A DNA stretch of 64,000 bases from Tetrahymena thermophila SB210 (GCF_000189635.1 NW_002476169.1:186001-250000), one strand, 5' to 3'. Shown: positions 47,909 to 62,785, counted from the first letter of the stretch. The notes: a model not told the origin generated them from the letters alone. Numbers and translations are program-made.

Positions 47909-48578
47909 AATTTTTATATTTTATTTTCACTATTTTGTAAAAAAAAAGAATTATTTATTAAAAAAAATTGATATCTTTAATTTTTGTTTGAATTTATTTA
48001 ATATCACAAATTATTATTTTCTATTATTGCCAATTATTTAGTAAGAGTAATTTAAGGTAAATTCGAAATTTTTTTAATTTGAAATAAATCATAAAATCTT
48101 TAAAAATAACATAATAGAAAAAAATAATTTTAAGCCTAATATCTCTTTAATTGAATGAATAAATGTTTTAAATTATAGAAAAGTTATTTTTTAAAAAGTA
48201 GTTACTATGTATGAGTAATATTTAAGTATAAGTCGGGTAAATCAATAGTTATTATTTTTTTGTTGTTGTAAAAAGAAATAAATATAAAACACTTGAACAA
48301 AAGATTTACTTCTAAATAGTATTTGAATTTTCAAGTTAAACAATATATTTGTTATCAATTTTTAAAAGAAAAGTATCGTTTGTCAGTTTTTCTCAAAAAA
48401 ATTAATTATATACTTAAACGAACGACAAATATAATAATATTTAATAATCTTCAAGTATTACTTTAAAGAATAAATAAATATTCTTTGCAAACAATTAACA
48501 AGTTTAACGCTACATTTTAAAGATTAAGAATAGGTTTAAAATTAAGATAGGATTAAGAAATCATTCAAAATTTTCAAA
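47909..48578. other. Intergenic, promoter side of the calcium-channel gene
   Basis: About 670 AT-rich bases upstream of the IP3-receptor-like gene, with no supported gene. Confidence 0.55.
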
Positions 48579-51500
48579 ATGCATACAAATTAAGAGTTCA
48601 ATATAGAAGACTATGTTGACGATGAATAATCAAGTTCCAATTTTCAACCATAGGAAGATTATGAAGAAAAAGTTGTACTAAAATATGGACATACAATTCA
48701 TTTGCAATTATCTGAAATTAGCGATTGTTCTCTAACTACTGATGGGTTTATGAATCCTAAGTTGTTTATTGAAAAAATTAGCTTTTCAAATCAAGATAAA
48801 GCACTTTTTATGATTTATCCTAGTTTTAATACAAGCAATTTAGACAAGCTTTCTTAATTGCCACTAATGAAGCCATAAGAAAAAAAAAACTTTGAAAAAA
48901 GAGTTATAGATGACTATAAGTAGAATTTGGACATATTTGAGAAAATGAAAGGCTTACCTGTAGTTTTTGATACTCCTTTGTAGTTGTTAAATATAAACAC
49001 CAATAAATTTCTTTCTTGCAATTATCATGAAGCAGGTTAAATTTTTAAATATTTTATTTATTTATTGAATTCAAAGCTGAAATGTATATATTTAGATAAT
49101 AGTTAATAAATGATAAAGATAAGATAATAAATTTTTTTTATAAATTGAATTAAAATAATAAAGGTTAACTAAAATTATTATTATAAATTATTAATATAAA
49201 ACAAAAAAGAAAAATTTCAAATAATATTTTAAAAAATATTATCTATTTTATTTGCGTTTAGCTTCAATTTTTAAAGTCTATAATTTGTGGCAATATCAAA
49301 AAGACTTAATTTTATTTATTATAATTTCAAATAAAGAGGAAGAAAGATAGAATTTTAAGTTAGAATTACAAAACTTTTCTTCTAAAAACACACTATTTAA
49401 GATAGTTCCTTCATATATTCATTAAGATCAAAAAGATGGGTATTTATTTTATTCATTAATTAATATAGAAAATCTTTAATTATTTATTTATTTAATGATT
49501 TATTTTAAAGTGTTGTTTTTTCAAATGATGTGATATTTTTAGTCTCTGCAGAGAAATATCTTGAAAGGAATCCATACATATAGTGTAATACTTAGCAGTA
49601 CAAAAAGTACATGTAGTCGGTTATGACAAGCTAACACTTAAATAGATAGTCTTTTTTCCAAAGATCTCCTTCAATTATTAAAAAATCAAAATAAGAAAAC
49701 GAATTACCATTTAGTAGCAACTAAATGGCTTAGAAATTTGATAGGGCTAGTAAAATGATGTTTGTATAAACAGAAACAAAAACTCTTGAAATGGGGCAAG
49801 AAATCATCAGTGAAAATAAACTTGACATAATCAAACCTAAACCACTTATAAACAATTAGACCTCTAACAAAAGTGGAAATCAAACTGTTTAAAATAACTA
49901 AGAAGATCTTAATTAATCTTCTGAACTAAAAAGTGGATAAGATAATAATTAGAATATTCATGAAACTATCCGACCAAACTAAGTTCATAAATTTAAAAAA
50001 GAAGTAACATAAAAAAATATTTAACTTTTTTTTTCAATAGCTTTATAATTATTTTAAATTTTGTTTGATAATTTAAAATTTATTTTTATTTTTAAAATTA
50101 ATTCATAGGTTGATTTAAAAGGTGGAGCAAATTAAGCAACAATTTTACCCTCAATAGATAATCCTAATATCATTTAGTTAAACAATTAAAATATAATTCC
50201 TGTTAATCCCTCTCCAGTTTTCCCTTAGAGCTAGTTTTAAGATTAACCATTAACTCTTAATAAATTTGAAGAAAATAGGAATTACTAAACTGAAGTAAAT
50301 GTTTCTCTTGAAAACAAAACAAAATGGGTTATTAAAAGCTATTGCGAAGTACATAAAGACGAAGAAGTCATAAAGTAATGTTCTATATAATTTAATTTAT
50401 TATATTTAATCAAGAATTTTTTAATGATAAGGTACGGAGATAAAATATGGCTTCACCATTTAGAAACAGCAAACAATATTGTGACTTAGAGAAATTTTAT
50501 TATGAAATAGGAAATACAAAAATAATTTCACCTTGAAAATGATGAACACAAATAAGATTAAAATCGCTACAGATAATGTGTTAAATTTGAAACTACAACA
50601 ATAAAAGACAGTACCTTTTCAAAACATACTGGAAATACAAAAGGTATGTGGATTATTGAAAGAAAGCAAAAACTTAAAGGTGGTCCTGCAGAATTTAAAC
50701 AGATTGTATTCTTTAAACATTTTTCAAGTAGAAAGTATCTATAATTAGGTATTTTATTTTAGTTATACATACTTTTTTTATGAATAAATAAATTAAATTT
50801 TTTATTCAATCTAGTTAAATTTCCTTGTGGTAAGGATTAGTATGCATACTATTTTGATTTAGCTGACGAACCAAATTTAAGTTGCTCATTTGTTTTGATC
50901 AAGCTTCCATCTTCAGGCACAAAGAATTAAAAGTATATAACTAAGGAGTCTTTCTTCTATCTTAAGTCTGTAGAATTTAAAGTCTATATCAATGTTTCTT
51001 TTAGAAAGGGAAATACTAATTTAGAAGAATATTTGGGATTTAATTAAGGTGTTGATGTCTCTGAAATACAAATTGATGAGGCTGCATTTAAATTAGATAA
51101 GGCAACAAACTCAGAAGTTTTGGAAACATATTTCCTAACACAGTGCTTACCTATTCTTAGCAAGAATTTAGATACATTTTAAATACAACAAAAACGAAAT
51201 GCAACAAACAGGCTTGATTAAAAGAACAAAGAAAATGTTATTCTTCTGAACCAACTAGAATAGACTATAGAAGATATTAAGCTCTTTTGTTTGAATTAAA
51301 TTATATTAACCTCGATTGAAAATTAGAGAAATTATTCTAAAGTAAGTTTTTATAGATAAAAAATAGTACAGGAACAATACATAATAGGTAAATTACTTTT
51401 TATTTTTATTTAGCTAGAATTCTATTAATTATAATTAAAACTTATATATAATTAGATGAACTTATTGAAATATTGAAATGCATAGTCAAAGAGTCTGACC

Positions 51501-54500
51501 TTTTAAAATTAAGAAACGAAAGGAAATAAGAAAGTTACAAAAAGGCACAAATTAAATTTAGTGATAAAACATTGTAAAATATAGAGAAATTAAAAAAAGC
51601 AGTTTTAAAAGAGAAAGGCATCAACTTAAATTTATATTTGTCCAAGTTTGGAAAAATGTCATTCGTTAATAACGAGTAAGGAAAAGCCTTCTTTTTTGCT
51701 ATTGGTAAATTCGAAGAAGATAGAGTACAAGCTAGAGCTAAATACCTATAAGATAAAATACACGTACTGAAAAAAATTTATGGACTTCTAACAATTGTAA
51801 TTAAGGATAATACAGATAATGTCAATTTAATTTATAGAAAGCTTACCTAATTCTAAAATCATGCTGCTTATATTAAAGAGGCTGCAGATTTCGTTATTTC
51901 AATTGTTAGTTAGAATGAAACAATTCTAAGTAATTTATCAGATGATATTAAGATTACTGAGAGTCTTGACAATCTCTTGACAAGAGCTCCAAGCTTAAAG
52001 ATATTTTTTCAAACAAGTGACTAAGCCTACAGAAGAGACACTTATATCACACCTCTAGGTGATATTCCAAGAAAACCAACAGACAATCTTTTGCTATTTT
52101 TTAAAGAAAATGCAATTACATAACATAAAGAAAACCTTAAATCAAAACTTACTCACATGAAAGATCCAAATATTCTTAACTTCTTTAGAAATGTAAATAA
52201 ATTTATCAATTTAGATTTTAAGTTTTTAAAATAATTTTTTTATTCAACAAAAGATTTGTAAGTTTTAAGGCAAGGGTGTTTCTGTAAATCAAGAATAGAT
52301 TCATAAGTTTTGTTTTGAAAACGAAGTTCCTACTGATTTCTATAGGAGTTTATTTTATAAGCTAGAAGGAGAAGAAAAGAGACTTAAATTAGACTTAAAT
52401 GGAAGAATTATATAAATTGCAAGCTAAAAAGATCTGGAAGATGTTTCTCCAGATATCTATGGTTATGTTATAGATTAAATCAATTTATGTGCTGATTTAT
52501 GCTTAACAAGAAACTATTTGTGGAAAAAAGATTTAAAAGGAGTAATATTTATTCTAATTATTTATTTTTATTATTAAGATAATATTTGATACAATTTAAA
52601 GTATTGATAATTAACTTTATATTTTAAGTTTATTATTTATTTGATTGTTTTTGTTTGCTCATGATTTTTTTAAAAAAATAGTTTTTCCCAGTCGAATTTG
52701 TTTTCAAAGTAATTTTCGATAATAGCGTAGACGAAAAACTTAGAAGCGCTTTTTGTAATTTGGCAAGATCTTTGTATGTTGATCATGAACCTTTAAATAA
52801 AAAATAAGTTCCTAATATGTGTCGTATATTTAGAGGGCTGGAAACTGCTAAGAAATTCAATAAAGACGAAGAGGAAGATGATCATAATGACAATATTATC
52901 TATGCTTATACAATCGATAAAATAATTAGATACATAAACTAACAGTACATAAAGCTCAGAAAAAGTTATGAAGAGTTCTCTGACTAAGAGCTTAATAAAA
53001 AAGCATTAAAAAGTTTGAAAAGTAATTCATTAAAATATTATTAATAGTTATATATTTTTTTTCTTTTCAGAAGAAGAAGGTAATGATTAAGATAAGTAAA
53101 ATCCTGTTGTTTTTGATGATGGCCTAACACTTGATATTATCAAAATGCTTACAACATTTGTTAAATTTGATATTTTAGCTTTATTGAAGTAATAGTATAT
53201 GTATAGAAGTATTGTTACAACTCTTTTGTAGCTCTTAGAGTATGATAAAAATTAAAGTCATATTTCATATGTTGTACAAAAAGTTCGCCAAGAAAGATTT
53301 AATAGAGCTTTTGATGATCAAAATAAAAATAAATTACTCTCTAATTTTACTGGATTTATAGGTAACTATAAAATAAATTTTTATAAATATTATATAAAAT
53401 ATTATTTAAATACAGTGAGTGCTTCCAAAAATATAGCTTAGGCTGGTAAAGAAATAGCAGGTGAGGTTGCTGGAATAGTTGGTGCAATGATAGGTGTTTC
53501 ATATGGAAAATCTAGTGAAGAAGCTGATAATGAATAATTTGAAGCTACCAATAGTTTATATGCAAAGAATCCTATGATAGGGGGACTTGTAACTTTGAAA
53601 AGCATGTTTCAAAAAGTATATAGTGAAACTGAAGATTAAATTGAAGTTGAAATGAAAACAGAAATTTGTGAATTATTTATTTTCTAGCAAAATTCTAGAA
53701 TGGATTTCCTTATCACAAATTTCCTTTGCTGGTATGATTAAGTTAGTAAGAAATTTTGCAATCTTAATAAAGAAATGTGAAGATGAAAATTTTTTTTTTA
53801 ATTAATTAATTAGGTAAAAAATATACTGATTTCTCAAACAAGAAAGTAGCAGCAGAAATAGAAGATGATATTCCAACAATTATCCCAGAGTTATATAAAG
53901 TAATTAAATGAATTTGCTTATTAAAATTATTTACTACAAATTAACTAAATTAGACTGGTGTAGACGAAATAGAAATGAGAATTATGCAAATGACTGAAAA
54001 TCTAGATCTTAAGCTCAATTTTGATATTACAAATATGACAAATATGCTTAAACTTAAAAAGAAGAAGAAATTTTAAAATTATACTTCTTTAGAGTTAGTA
54101 TTAAATCTTGATAGCTTACTCGAAGGAGACTTAGAAAAAATTATTTAAAAAGAAAAAAGCTAAAAACAAAGAAATAATTGGTAAGCAAACTTAGAAAATC
54201 CTTAAGATCCTGCTAATTCTATTAAATAGGAGGTTTTACCATCTCTCCTTTTCAGCTTCTATATGACAAAAAACCATAAAGTAGAAGACAAAGTAATTGA
54301 GGTTTTAAGAAATTGTTTTAATCAAACAAATATACTCTTCGACAATTTGTATAATCTGGAAGTTCTTTTTGACCAAAGAGATGTTGTCCCCTACATCCTT
54401 CTTGATTAAAAAATAGCTAAGCTCAGATAGTTTGCAGAGGAGTAATATCAAAAACTTAAATTCAATATATTTTAAATTAAATTTATTTATTTATTTAAAA

Positions 54501-57500
54501 AGGTCTGAAGTTTGGCTAACTGACTTTTTAAGAACTTAACAAGTACCCGACAGAATGAAATAAACACAAATAATCTTAAACGAAATTAATGAACTATTTT
54601 ACTATGATGTAAATATTGTAGATGATAAGATAGTTATTCCAGCTCATAAAATTTCTAGTGAAGAAAAATAAACTAGAAGATAAATTGATAAAGTTAGATA
54701 GAAAGTATTTACATTTTTGTAAGGCCATGAGCACCTCATTCAATTAGTAAAAGATGCTTAAAACTAGATGGCAAAGCTATTAAAATCAAAGAATGTTAGT
54801 AATCCTTCCAAATATTCTATTTACAAACTATTATCAAGCCTCTACAGGTGCTTGACCCTATACTGTGATAACTATGAAGTAAATATTTAAACTATTATAT
54901 AGTCCTTCCTTAAAAATATTTTTTTAAATTTGTTAATAGGAAAATCAATAAATTCTATCAAAATATACTGGTTTCTTTTTAGATGAAATTTAATTCGATT
55001 TTGGATAATTAGACTTAGTTTGTTCCATTTATAAAAATAACAAACATCTCTGCGAGAGCTTTTCTGATAACATAGCAAATGTACTTATCAATAATATCAC
55101 ATACATTGGCAGATAACCCAGATTCTTGAAACTATTTAAAATAATTCTTAGTTACAAAGAAAAAAATAATAGACTACCTACAAATTTAATTGAAAATCAA
55201 ATGAAGGTTATTCATTGGTTTTTACCTAAGGACAATTAAGACAAAAATGTAATTTATTTTTAAATGATTTTGATACACTCATAATTTATTATTTTAATAT
55301 TAGGAAATTTAGAGATATCAATAGCTTTTGTATTGCACTATCGATTAGAAAAATAAATAAAGTGTTTAATTTAAGTTTGAGAAGCAATAAGAAAAATCTG
55401 ATGTATAGTTGAGAGATGTTCCCTATCACTATCATGCAGAGCTCTTAGATTTATTCTTGTAGAGTGTAAAAGGTGACGAAAGCTCCTCGATTAATACTTC
55501 AAAACTTAAAAAAGTATTTCCTTAATCTTATATACTCGATCTACTTGTCAAGGAAGACTCATTTGTCCCTTCAGATTAGATGTATCAGACCTTTAAAATG
55601 CCTAAAAAAAATGATAAAAAATTAAATGTATATATTTATGATAACACTATTACATATGATGTAGATGACGAGAAAGAAGGATTTAAAATTCTTAAGCCTA
55701 AGGTATTAATAGATTTAAGATATTTTTATTTTATAAACTCATTAAAATATAAATAAATAACTTAGTTAATTGACTTCTTGTTAGCCATTTATTTCAATGA
55801 AGATAAACCTTATAGTGATTCTATCAAAGATCACAAGAGGTTCTATCAACTTTGTGAAATGGAATATTAAAGATTATCTAGATAAATAGATTAATTTCCT
55901 TAAGACTATATTCACTACATTTGTGGAAAAATTTTAAAAACAGCTCTATTCTATTTCAAAAAAGTTATACTTAGAGAGAATTAACAAGATTATAAAGATT
56001 AAGATGAATACAAAATTCTTTATAATATTTCTACAAGACTATTCGAAATCAGGTTCTAGTTTGATGAGTTGCTAAATAAATAGGAGTTTTAAGATTATGC
56101 TGAATTTATGAAGAACATTAATGAGCAATGCTATAATTAATATACTGAATAAATTAACGCAGCTGAAATGAAGCCAGATAATGTATTTATTTTTTTTTTG
56201 AATTACACTTAATTATTATGATTCTTAAAAAATAAAACAATAGAAAAAGAATGAGTATGATGAGGAAAATAAACTTCTTTGGAAAGCTTAATATAACTGG
56301 AAAATATTCTTGAGCATTTGCAGAAATTCAGAACTTGTCAAAGATACCATAGAAACAGAAATCTCCATTCTAGCTGAATCTATTCTAAAGATAAAAGATA
56401 TGTTCCCAGAGCAATACAGAAAATAATTTAAAATAGACATTTAATATTAAGATATTATCAAAAAATTGATTCAATACCTTTACACAGGGTTAGTTAACTA
56501 AGTAAAACATTTATTTATTTAAAGTTGATTGATTGATTAATTAATTAAGTTATTTATTTAATTATCTTTTTACTTTTTTAACTAATTTATTATTAATTAG
56601 GCTCATATAGACAATATGATTTTTATTTTCAATTTATTGGAATAAATGCTGAATGACTGTGAAGAAGATAAGCAACTTGAAGAAACTTAAAATTTATTTG
56701 ACAGTCTTGACGCTACGAAGATGTGTTTACATTTACTTTCTGATTCTAAAAAGAATCCTATAGAAAAAAAGGAACTTTTAGATTCTATTCTTTAATTTAT
56801 GATAAAACTTCTTGAAGGAGGAAATGGATAAGTAATTCGAATAACTGATATTTTATTTGAATCACTTTATTTAATATTTTTATTTTCACTATTTAGGTTT
56901 AAAAAACAATCTACGATTACTTTATGACTTATCCTGAAAGTGAAGTTATTTTCCATCTATTTTACTCCATTATTATTGATTACATTTAAGATGTCAAGGA
57001 TAAGAAAAAATAAGAGATTTTGAAAATTCAAAATGAAATGCTTTCTAATATAGATTAATTTTCTGGGATAAACTAATCCTTAGTTTAATCTAAGAGAGGA
57101 ATGTCTTAAGTTAAAAGTTAATCCTAAAACGATGAAGTGTTGGAATCTAAATAAAAATCTAAAAGCTTCAAATAACCTTTAAAAAATCAAGCACAAAAAA
57201 GCAAAGTAACAGATGATATTGACAATGAAAGTATTTTATAAAATTCATAAGCAGAACTCAAATTTGATGATGACAAGGACCCTCATAGAAAATAGATTAA
57301 AATGATCAATTCTCATATTTTAATGAATGTTTTGCGTGTGCTCTAACTTTTTTGTGAAGGTCATAACATCAACCTATAAAATTATATAAGAGACTAGACA
57401 AATAGTAGAAATAAGCATGATATGGTTACTGCTATTATTGATGTAAATTCTTAATTAAAATAACAAATATTTGAGATGAGTATTGATTTGTATTTTAAAA

Positions 57501-60500
57501 AAAATAGCTTTTGTATATCTTTTACGATAATATTGATGAAGAAAATTTTTCAAATATGCTTAAATGCTTAGATACTTTGATAGAATTTGTACAAGGACCT
57601 TGTAAAGAAAACCAAAATGCAATTATTGATTCCAAATTTTTCTAATTTGCTGAAGAAATCTTAGAAGGATATGACTAAAAAAAACATGAAAAAAAGAGGC
57701 TTACTTACTTCTAGAGCTCAAATATGCTAAATTAAAGTATGAATTCGTTTACTCGTTCTTTTGCTCAGAGGTCAAGCACAAAAACAAAGACTATTTTAAG
57801 TCATATTGCACAAAAATCAAATACATAATTAAAGCCATGGATGTTGGAGCAAATAAAATATAAAGTAATAAATTAATTTTTAATAGCATAATATATTGAT
57901 ATATTTTATTTATTTTAACATAGACAATGATTTTAGTTACTTCATTGCTCGAAATGAATAGTGAACCATAAGTTATAAAGAGAATAATGAGAAGCTTACC
58001 TCTTGAAGTTTTGAGGAAAAATTTAATATAAGTCTATAAAATGTAAATAAATATTCTGATTTTTTCATAGTAATTAAATAAATAAATAAAATTTAAAAAT
58101 AGGCATAAGAAGCTTTATTAGGAATAATATATCATTTAGTGTTTTGGCCATGTAATTTATTAATTAATTATTAGGTTTTTACTTTATTAAAAATTAATAT
58201 GTTTAATTACTTGATAATTAGCATGAAGATGAGCCACCTGAAGATGCCACAGAAAAGTAATTAGAATATTACAACTATATTATTGAGACTGGCTTTTTCG
58301 TCTTCTTTTTATTGAGCTATTACATAGAGCTGGATGAAAAAGAACTAGATGCAGAGATAAGTACCAAGCTTAATGAGATAAAAAAGGATTTCAATGATTC
58401 TAAATCAATATTTAGCTTGAGAAAAGGCATGATCACATAGATTTATAATCTTATTTATGGTATCATAGATAGTATCTTAGATATATTTAAAGGAATCGGA
58501 AATGAAATCAAAAATTAGATTACTAGTAAGAATGAAGAATAGACTGTTGATTATGAGGTTATTTATATATTTATTCATTCTATTTATTCTAATTTAAATA
58601 AATTCTAATTTAAAAGAAATAAATGAGAGAAGATAATTAAATGTTCAAGCAAGCTCTTGCTTTCTTTAATAAAAACTCTGGAAGGTATATTTTGATTTAT
58701 TAATTTCTTATTTAAGTGATTATTTATTTTAAAATATTATTTTAGTATTGAAATAGTTCGTGATAGAAATTTAGAAAGAATTCGTTTCATTTTACTACCA
58801 TTCTGCCACTATTTGCCAAAATAAACAAAGGTATAATTCCACGATGAAATAGATAGAGATTCAATCCATACAAAATTATCAGGTAATTATGTATTTATTT
58901 ATTTATTTAGTTTGTTAGTCTGATTTGCTATTTAAAAAGCTAAAATTTAATTTATAAAATATTATAAATAGATCTTGTGAAAAAAGCTCCTGAAATTATT
59001 GAAATTTGCAAACATGAAGAATAACTTAGCTTATTTTTTAATAGAAACAAGGTAAAAAAATATAAAACGATCAACTATAAAATTAAAATCACAAGTTCAA
59101 AAATTTGAGACTTAAAATTTTTAAATATTTTTTTTCTTCATCAAATATTTTGCATTCAATTAATATGTTTGATCCACATTAAAAAAATTGATTTGGTTAA
59201 GAATATTAATTTTTAATTCAAATTTAAAATAAAAGTTTATAGGAATATTTGCTAATTCGGTTGACTTATGGAGAGATATAGCTTTCTTATTGACTATTCT
59301 TATAAATATATTTATTGTTGTTTCTTATGGTGGAGGTGAATATAGTACAGCTGAGGAAAAAAAACATAATTAATTATGGAGCCCTTCTTTAGGTTTAGAT
59401 AACTCAGTTACAGCTGCCAAGACTGAGCAAATATTCAGAACTACAGGCATAATAATGATTGTTTGCAGCAGTTTTGTCGTGTTATTTTTCTTATGTCAAA
59501 AGGCTCCTCTTTATTTAAAGAGAGCTTGGGAGTCATAAAAAGCCTCTATCCTTTAAGAAAAATAAATGCTGCTGATTAAGTATACGAAATATTTGATTAT
59601 AATCTTGACCAGTATTCTTAAAGTTCTCACAAACCCTGAAGTTATTTACTATTTGATGTATGGAACGCTTGCTTTTATTGCCACTTATGTTCATCCATTC
59701 TTTTTTTCATTCCATCTTACTGAATGTTTGTTAAGATTCCCTACCCTTAGAAACATTTTAAAAAGTGTTTCAGATTCTTATGCTTCCCTGATTCTTACAT
59801 TTGTGCTGATTATTATGTTATTCTACTTCTAGGCTGTTATCGCCTTCTTTGAATATTATTAAGACTATAATAGTTAGTGTGATTAGCTGTAATTTCCCAA
59901 TTTTATCTAATAAAAGTAATTTTTTTTTTTTAAAAAAAAAGCTATCTCTGCTTATTTCACACATTCTTAATGACTTTCTAAAATAATGGTGGTATAGGTG
60001 GATATTTAGAAAGTAATGTTTCTAACTTGCAAATGAGTGGGCATTGTAAATTATTTATAAGATTTAATTATGAATTTATAATAACTTTTAATTAAAGCTT
60101 ATGATTACAGTAGATTCCTTTTTGATAATATTTCTTTCTTCTCTGTCATGCTTATTTCTGTTTAAATTTTCTCTGGAGTTATTATTGATAAATTTAGTTA
60201 TTTAAGAGAAAAAGAATACGAAAAAAATGAAGATATATTCTAAAAATGCTTTATATGTGAGCATTCAAGGTAAACATTTAATAAAAATAGCATTTATTTA
60301 TTTATTTAATAATTAATATTTTATTATTTAATTAAATTTAGAGAACTTTTTGAAAGACAATCTGATTTTGGATTTGAGTAGCATATTAAATAGGATCACT
60401 ATCTATGGAATTATGTGTTCTATTTAGCTTACTTAAGCTATAAAGACAAAACTGATTAATCTGGTATAGAAAGTTATATTCAATCATAAATAGATGAGGG

Positions 60501-60746
60501 CAGTGATAATTGGTTCCCAATTGAAAAGGCTTTAATCCTTAAAGATAATAAAGATGAGGATCAAGAAGAAATGGAAAGAAAAAAATCATTTAAACTAGAA
60601 GTAATTTTATTTTAATTAGTCATTTTAAAATTAAATTTTTACTAATTAAAAAGAGCGATATCTATTATAAATAAATTCAAGAAGTTCTACAAAATTAGCA
60701 ATTGCTTTAAGAAATCGTCCAGACATAAAAATAATACAAAAAGTGA
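48579..60746 (+). CDS. Inositol-trisphosphate-receptor-like calcium release channel
   Basis: A 3265-residue protein from 32 exons; the spliced frame closes at one TGA. N-terminus has the IP3R/RyR entry fold (VVFDTPLQLLNINTNKFLSC), then MIR-type repeats (YGDKIWLHHLETANNIV), then RIH and RIH-associated helical regions (RQKIVQEQYIIDELIEIL; QINLCADLCLTRNYL; LRVLQLFCEGHNINLQNY; EFVQGPCKENQNAI). Membrane segments lie at about 2850-3110; the filter loop reads NNGGIGGYLE where animal IP3Rs have GGGVGD. S6 ends FSGVIIDKFSYLREKE, followed by the C-terminal zinc site CFIC...HIKQDH near 3142. It should release calcium from internal stores. Introns: 49036-49261, 49440-49510, 50004-50108, 50375-50431, 50749-50814, 51388-51455, 52193-52262, 52542-52681, 53022-53070, 53362-53415, 53746-53813, 53900-53953, 54442-54502, 54879-54939, 55249-55303, 55703-55765, 56183-56243, 56502-56600, 56832-56896, 57443-57507, 57865-57923, 58043-58102, 58152-58221, 58558-58616, 58685-58745, 58883-58971, 59052-59235, 59889-59941, 60046-60097, 60270-60341, 60601-60653. 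The joins near 58043-58221 are the least certain. Confidence 0.93.
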
Positions 60747-62383
60747 TATTTAAGATATCAAAAATTATTCTTAAAGAATTAGAAAGAATGTTATTTATTT
60801 AGATATATAAACCTAATAAGCTTGCTTGCTATGTTATTTAAAATATAATTAATTAATTATTAAAAAATTTATATTATTATTTACTTGTTAAAGGTATAAT
60901 TTTTATTTTTAAATATTTCAGTTAAATAATAAGTAAATATATCGTTTGTTTTAGTTGTACAAACTGAGCTTATTTATGCTTGATAAATTAATTGTGTAAT
61001 TTTAGTAATAAAGATAAAATTTTATTATCAGCTTATGTATTCCGTTATTGATTTAAAAAAGGAAAATTATTCTTTGGAATAATTAAATTATTACTCTTTT
61101 ATTTTTCAAGTATTATTTGAAAAAAAAAATAAATATTTCGAATATTATTAATTAGCCAAAAAATAAATACATAATTTTTAAATTATGCTAGCAAATTTTA
61201 TATAAAATTAATATATATTTTGATTATATTTTTTATAATAAAAAAAAAGCAAATGTATCAACTTATGTTAATTAGTTATTTGTTTAAAAAAAGGAAAATG
61301 ATTTTTGGAAAAAATAATTTATTCCTTCTTAAATATTATTTCAAAAAAAAATATTTTGCTTGACCTTTCATTTATTTAAATATATGAATGAATATTTTTT
61401 AAATATAAATAAAAAACTATCAAAAAATAGACTTTTTAAAATTTTATAAGAAAAGGTATTTAATTATTTTTTATATTGGTAATAAATATATATAAATAAA
61501 TAGAAAAGTTAGATAGATAGATACTATATTTATTTGTTTTTTGAGAAAAGGAATTCAACATAATATTAAATATTTTTATTACACTGGTTTCTAAATAAAA
61601 AATTATATAGTATGTAAATTTTTTATGCGTTTTGTACATTTAATACGTATTAAAAAAGTAAGTAAACTAAACTAAAATATTCTATTTTATGTTTATGTAA
61701 ACCTTAAATAGAAAAAATAAAAACTCCAGAAAGTTAACTGCCATATATGAAATAAAGTGAATTTCTAAGAACAAATCATAAAATATTCCGTAGAATGTGA
61801 AATTTATTTTGCATACATTTTAAAATTTAAACATTTTTGTAGTAAATTTATTTAATAAAAAGAAATTTTATACATAATTTAGTTAAAGAAAAGAGAAAAT
61901 ATACATAAAATGGTATTAATAAAATTGTTATTAGTTAACATAACGTAATACAACTAAAACACGGAGGCTAGCCCTTTAGAAAAGGAGAAATCTTTTTTGG
62001 TTTCCCCTTCCCAAAAAGTGACATAGCAAAACGAAATTATTATGACGATTCGTGTTCATGTTGACTTGCTTGTTGCAGAATGAAAGAATTTATCTAATCT
62101 ATTTATCTATCTATCTATGTATGTATGTTTTTGTTTGTTTGTTTTGTCTATTCTACCTCAGAGTTATATGTTTATTTTTATATGTGTATGTGTGTGGATT
62201 CACTGCATTATCTAGAAAAGCTAATTTGAGAGGGTTATCTCTAACTTCAGTAAAAATAAAAAGTGCCAATAAATTAGTAGAGTGAAGCTAAAGAAATAAG
62301 CTGTTTAATTTGTTTGTTTTTCTTGAAAAATTAGTGTATGTTTACTAAAATGAATTGCAAATCTTCTTGAAATTTTAGAGTAC
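60747..62383. other. Long gene-free stretch at right end
   Basis: About 1.6 kb. The first 1.1 kb is extremely AT-rich with A and T runs and a short GATA repeat near 61510. From about 61960 to 62290 the base composition is more balanced (for example CACGGAGGCTAGCCC and CCCCTTCCC), followed by a compound microsatellite. No convincing frame was found in either strand; the balanced part may be a leader or upstream exon of the next gene. Confidence 0.5.
62095..62144. repeat. Compound ATCT / ATGT / TTTG microsatellite
   Basis: Successive short tracts of ATCT, ATGT and TTTG units, a compound simple repeat. Confidence 0.85.
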
Positions 62384-62785
62384 ATGGATGAGGATATGAT
62401 TATTATTTATTATTTATATTAGTAATTTAAATTGTTAACTTTCGCTTTAACTATAGAGGAAGGATAGTATAGAGTAATTTAATTTTTAGTTGAATAATCA
62501 TAGAGTGTATCAATTAATTAGCACACTAGTTAAGTATTCTGAGAAAAAGTAATTGAACGCTCAAAATAAACTGACTTAATTAATTCAAAGTCTTTTTGAG
62601 CAGCTTTACAAGAATTTTTACTTGAACATTTCATCTCTTTATTATTATTTGATAAAAATTATGCTAATCTAAATTCTAAACTTTTTGTTACTCAGTAAAA
62701 TGATTCTATAAAATTAGTAAACTAAACGCCAATCTATTAGATAAAAAGCAATCCTCTCAATGTTAGTAGAATAATTGAAAATTGA
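62384..62785 (+). CDS. Possible small protein, unknown
   Basis: A 109-residue model with one intron at 62529-62600 (72 nt); the frame closes at TGA. The second exon has the most coding-like sequence (ALQEFLLEHFISLLLFDKNY, then NPLNVSRIIEN at the end); the first contains TIEEGQYRVIQFLVEQSQ. The start is uncertain because an AG just before the ATG could be a splice acceptor from an upstream exon, and the donor GTTAAG is not the common GTAA form. No family is recognised. Confidence 0.35.

Noticed and set aside
59566-59832. Separate small membrane protein
   Set aside because: It is in frame with and part of the membrane domain of the IP3-receptor-like gene; only TAA/TAG read as stops would cut it off.
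62052-62285. Plus-strand Cys/Leu-rich frame
   Set aside because: Mostly made of translated microsatellite; no splice partner and no TGA-bounded protein under the ciliate code.
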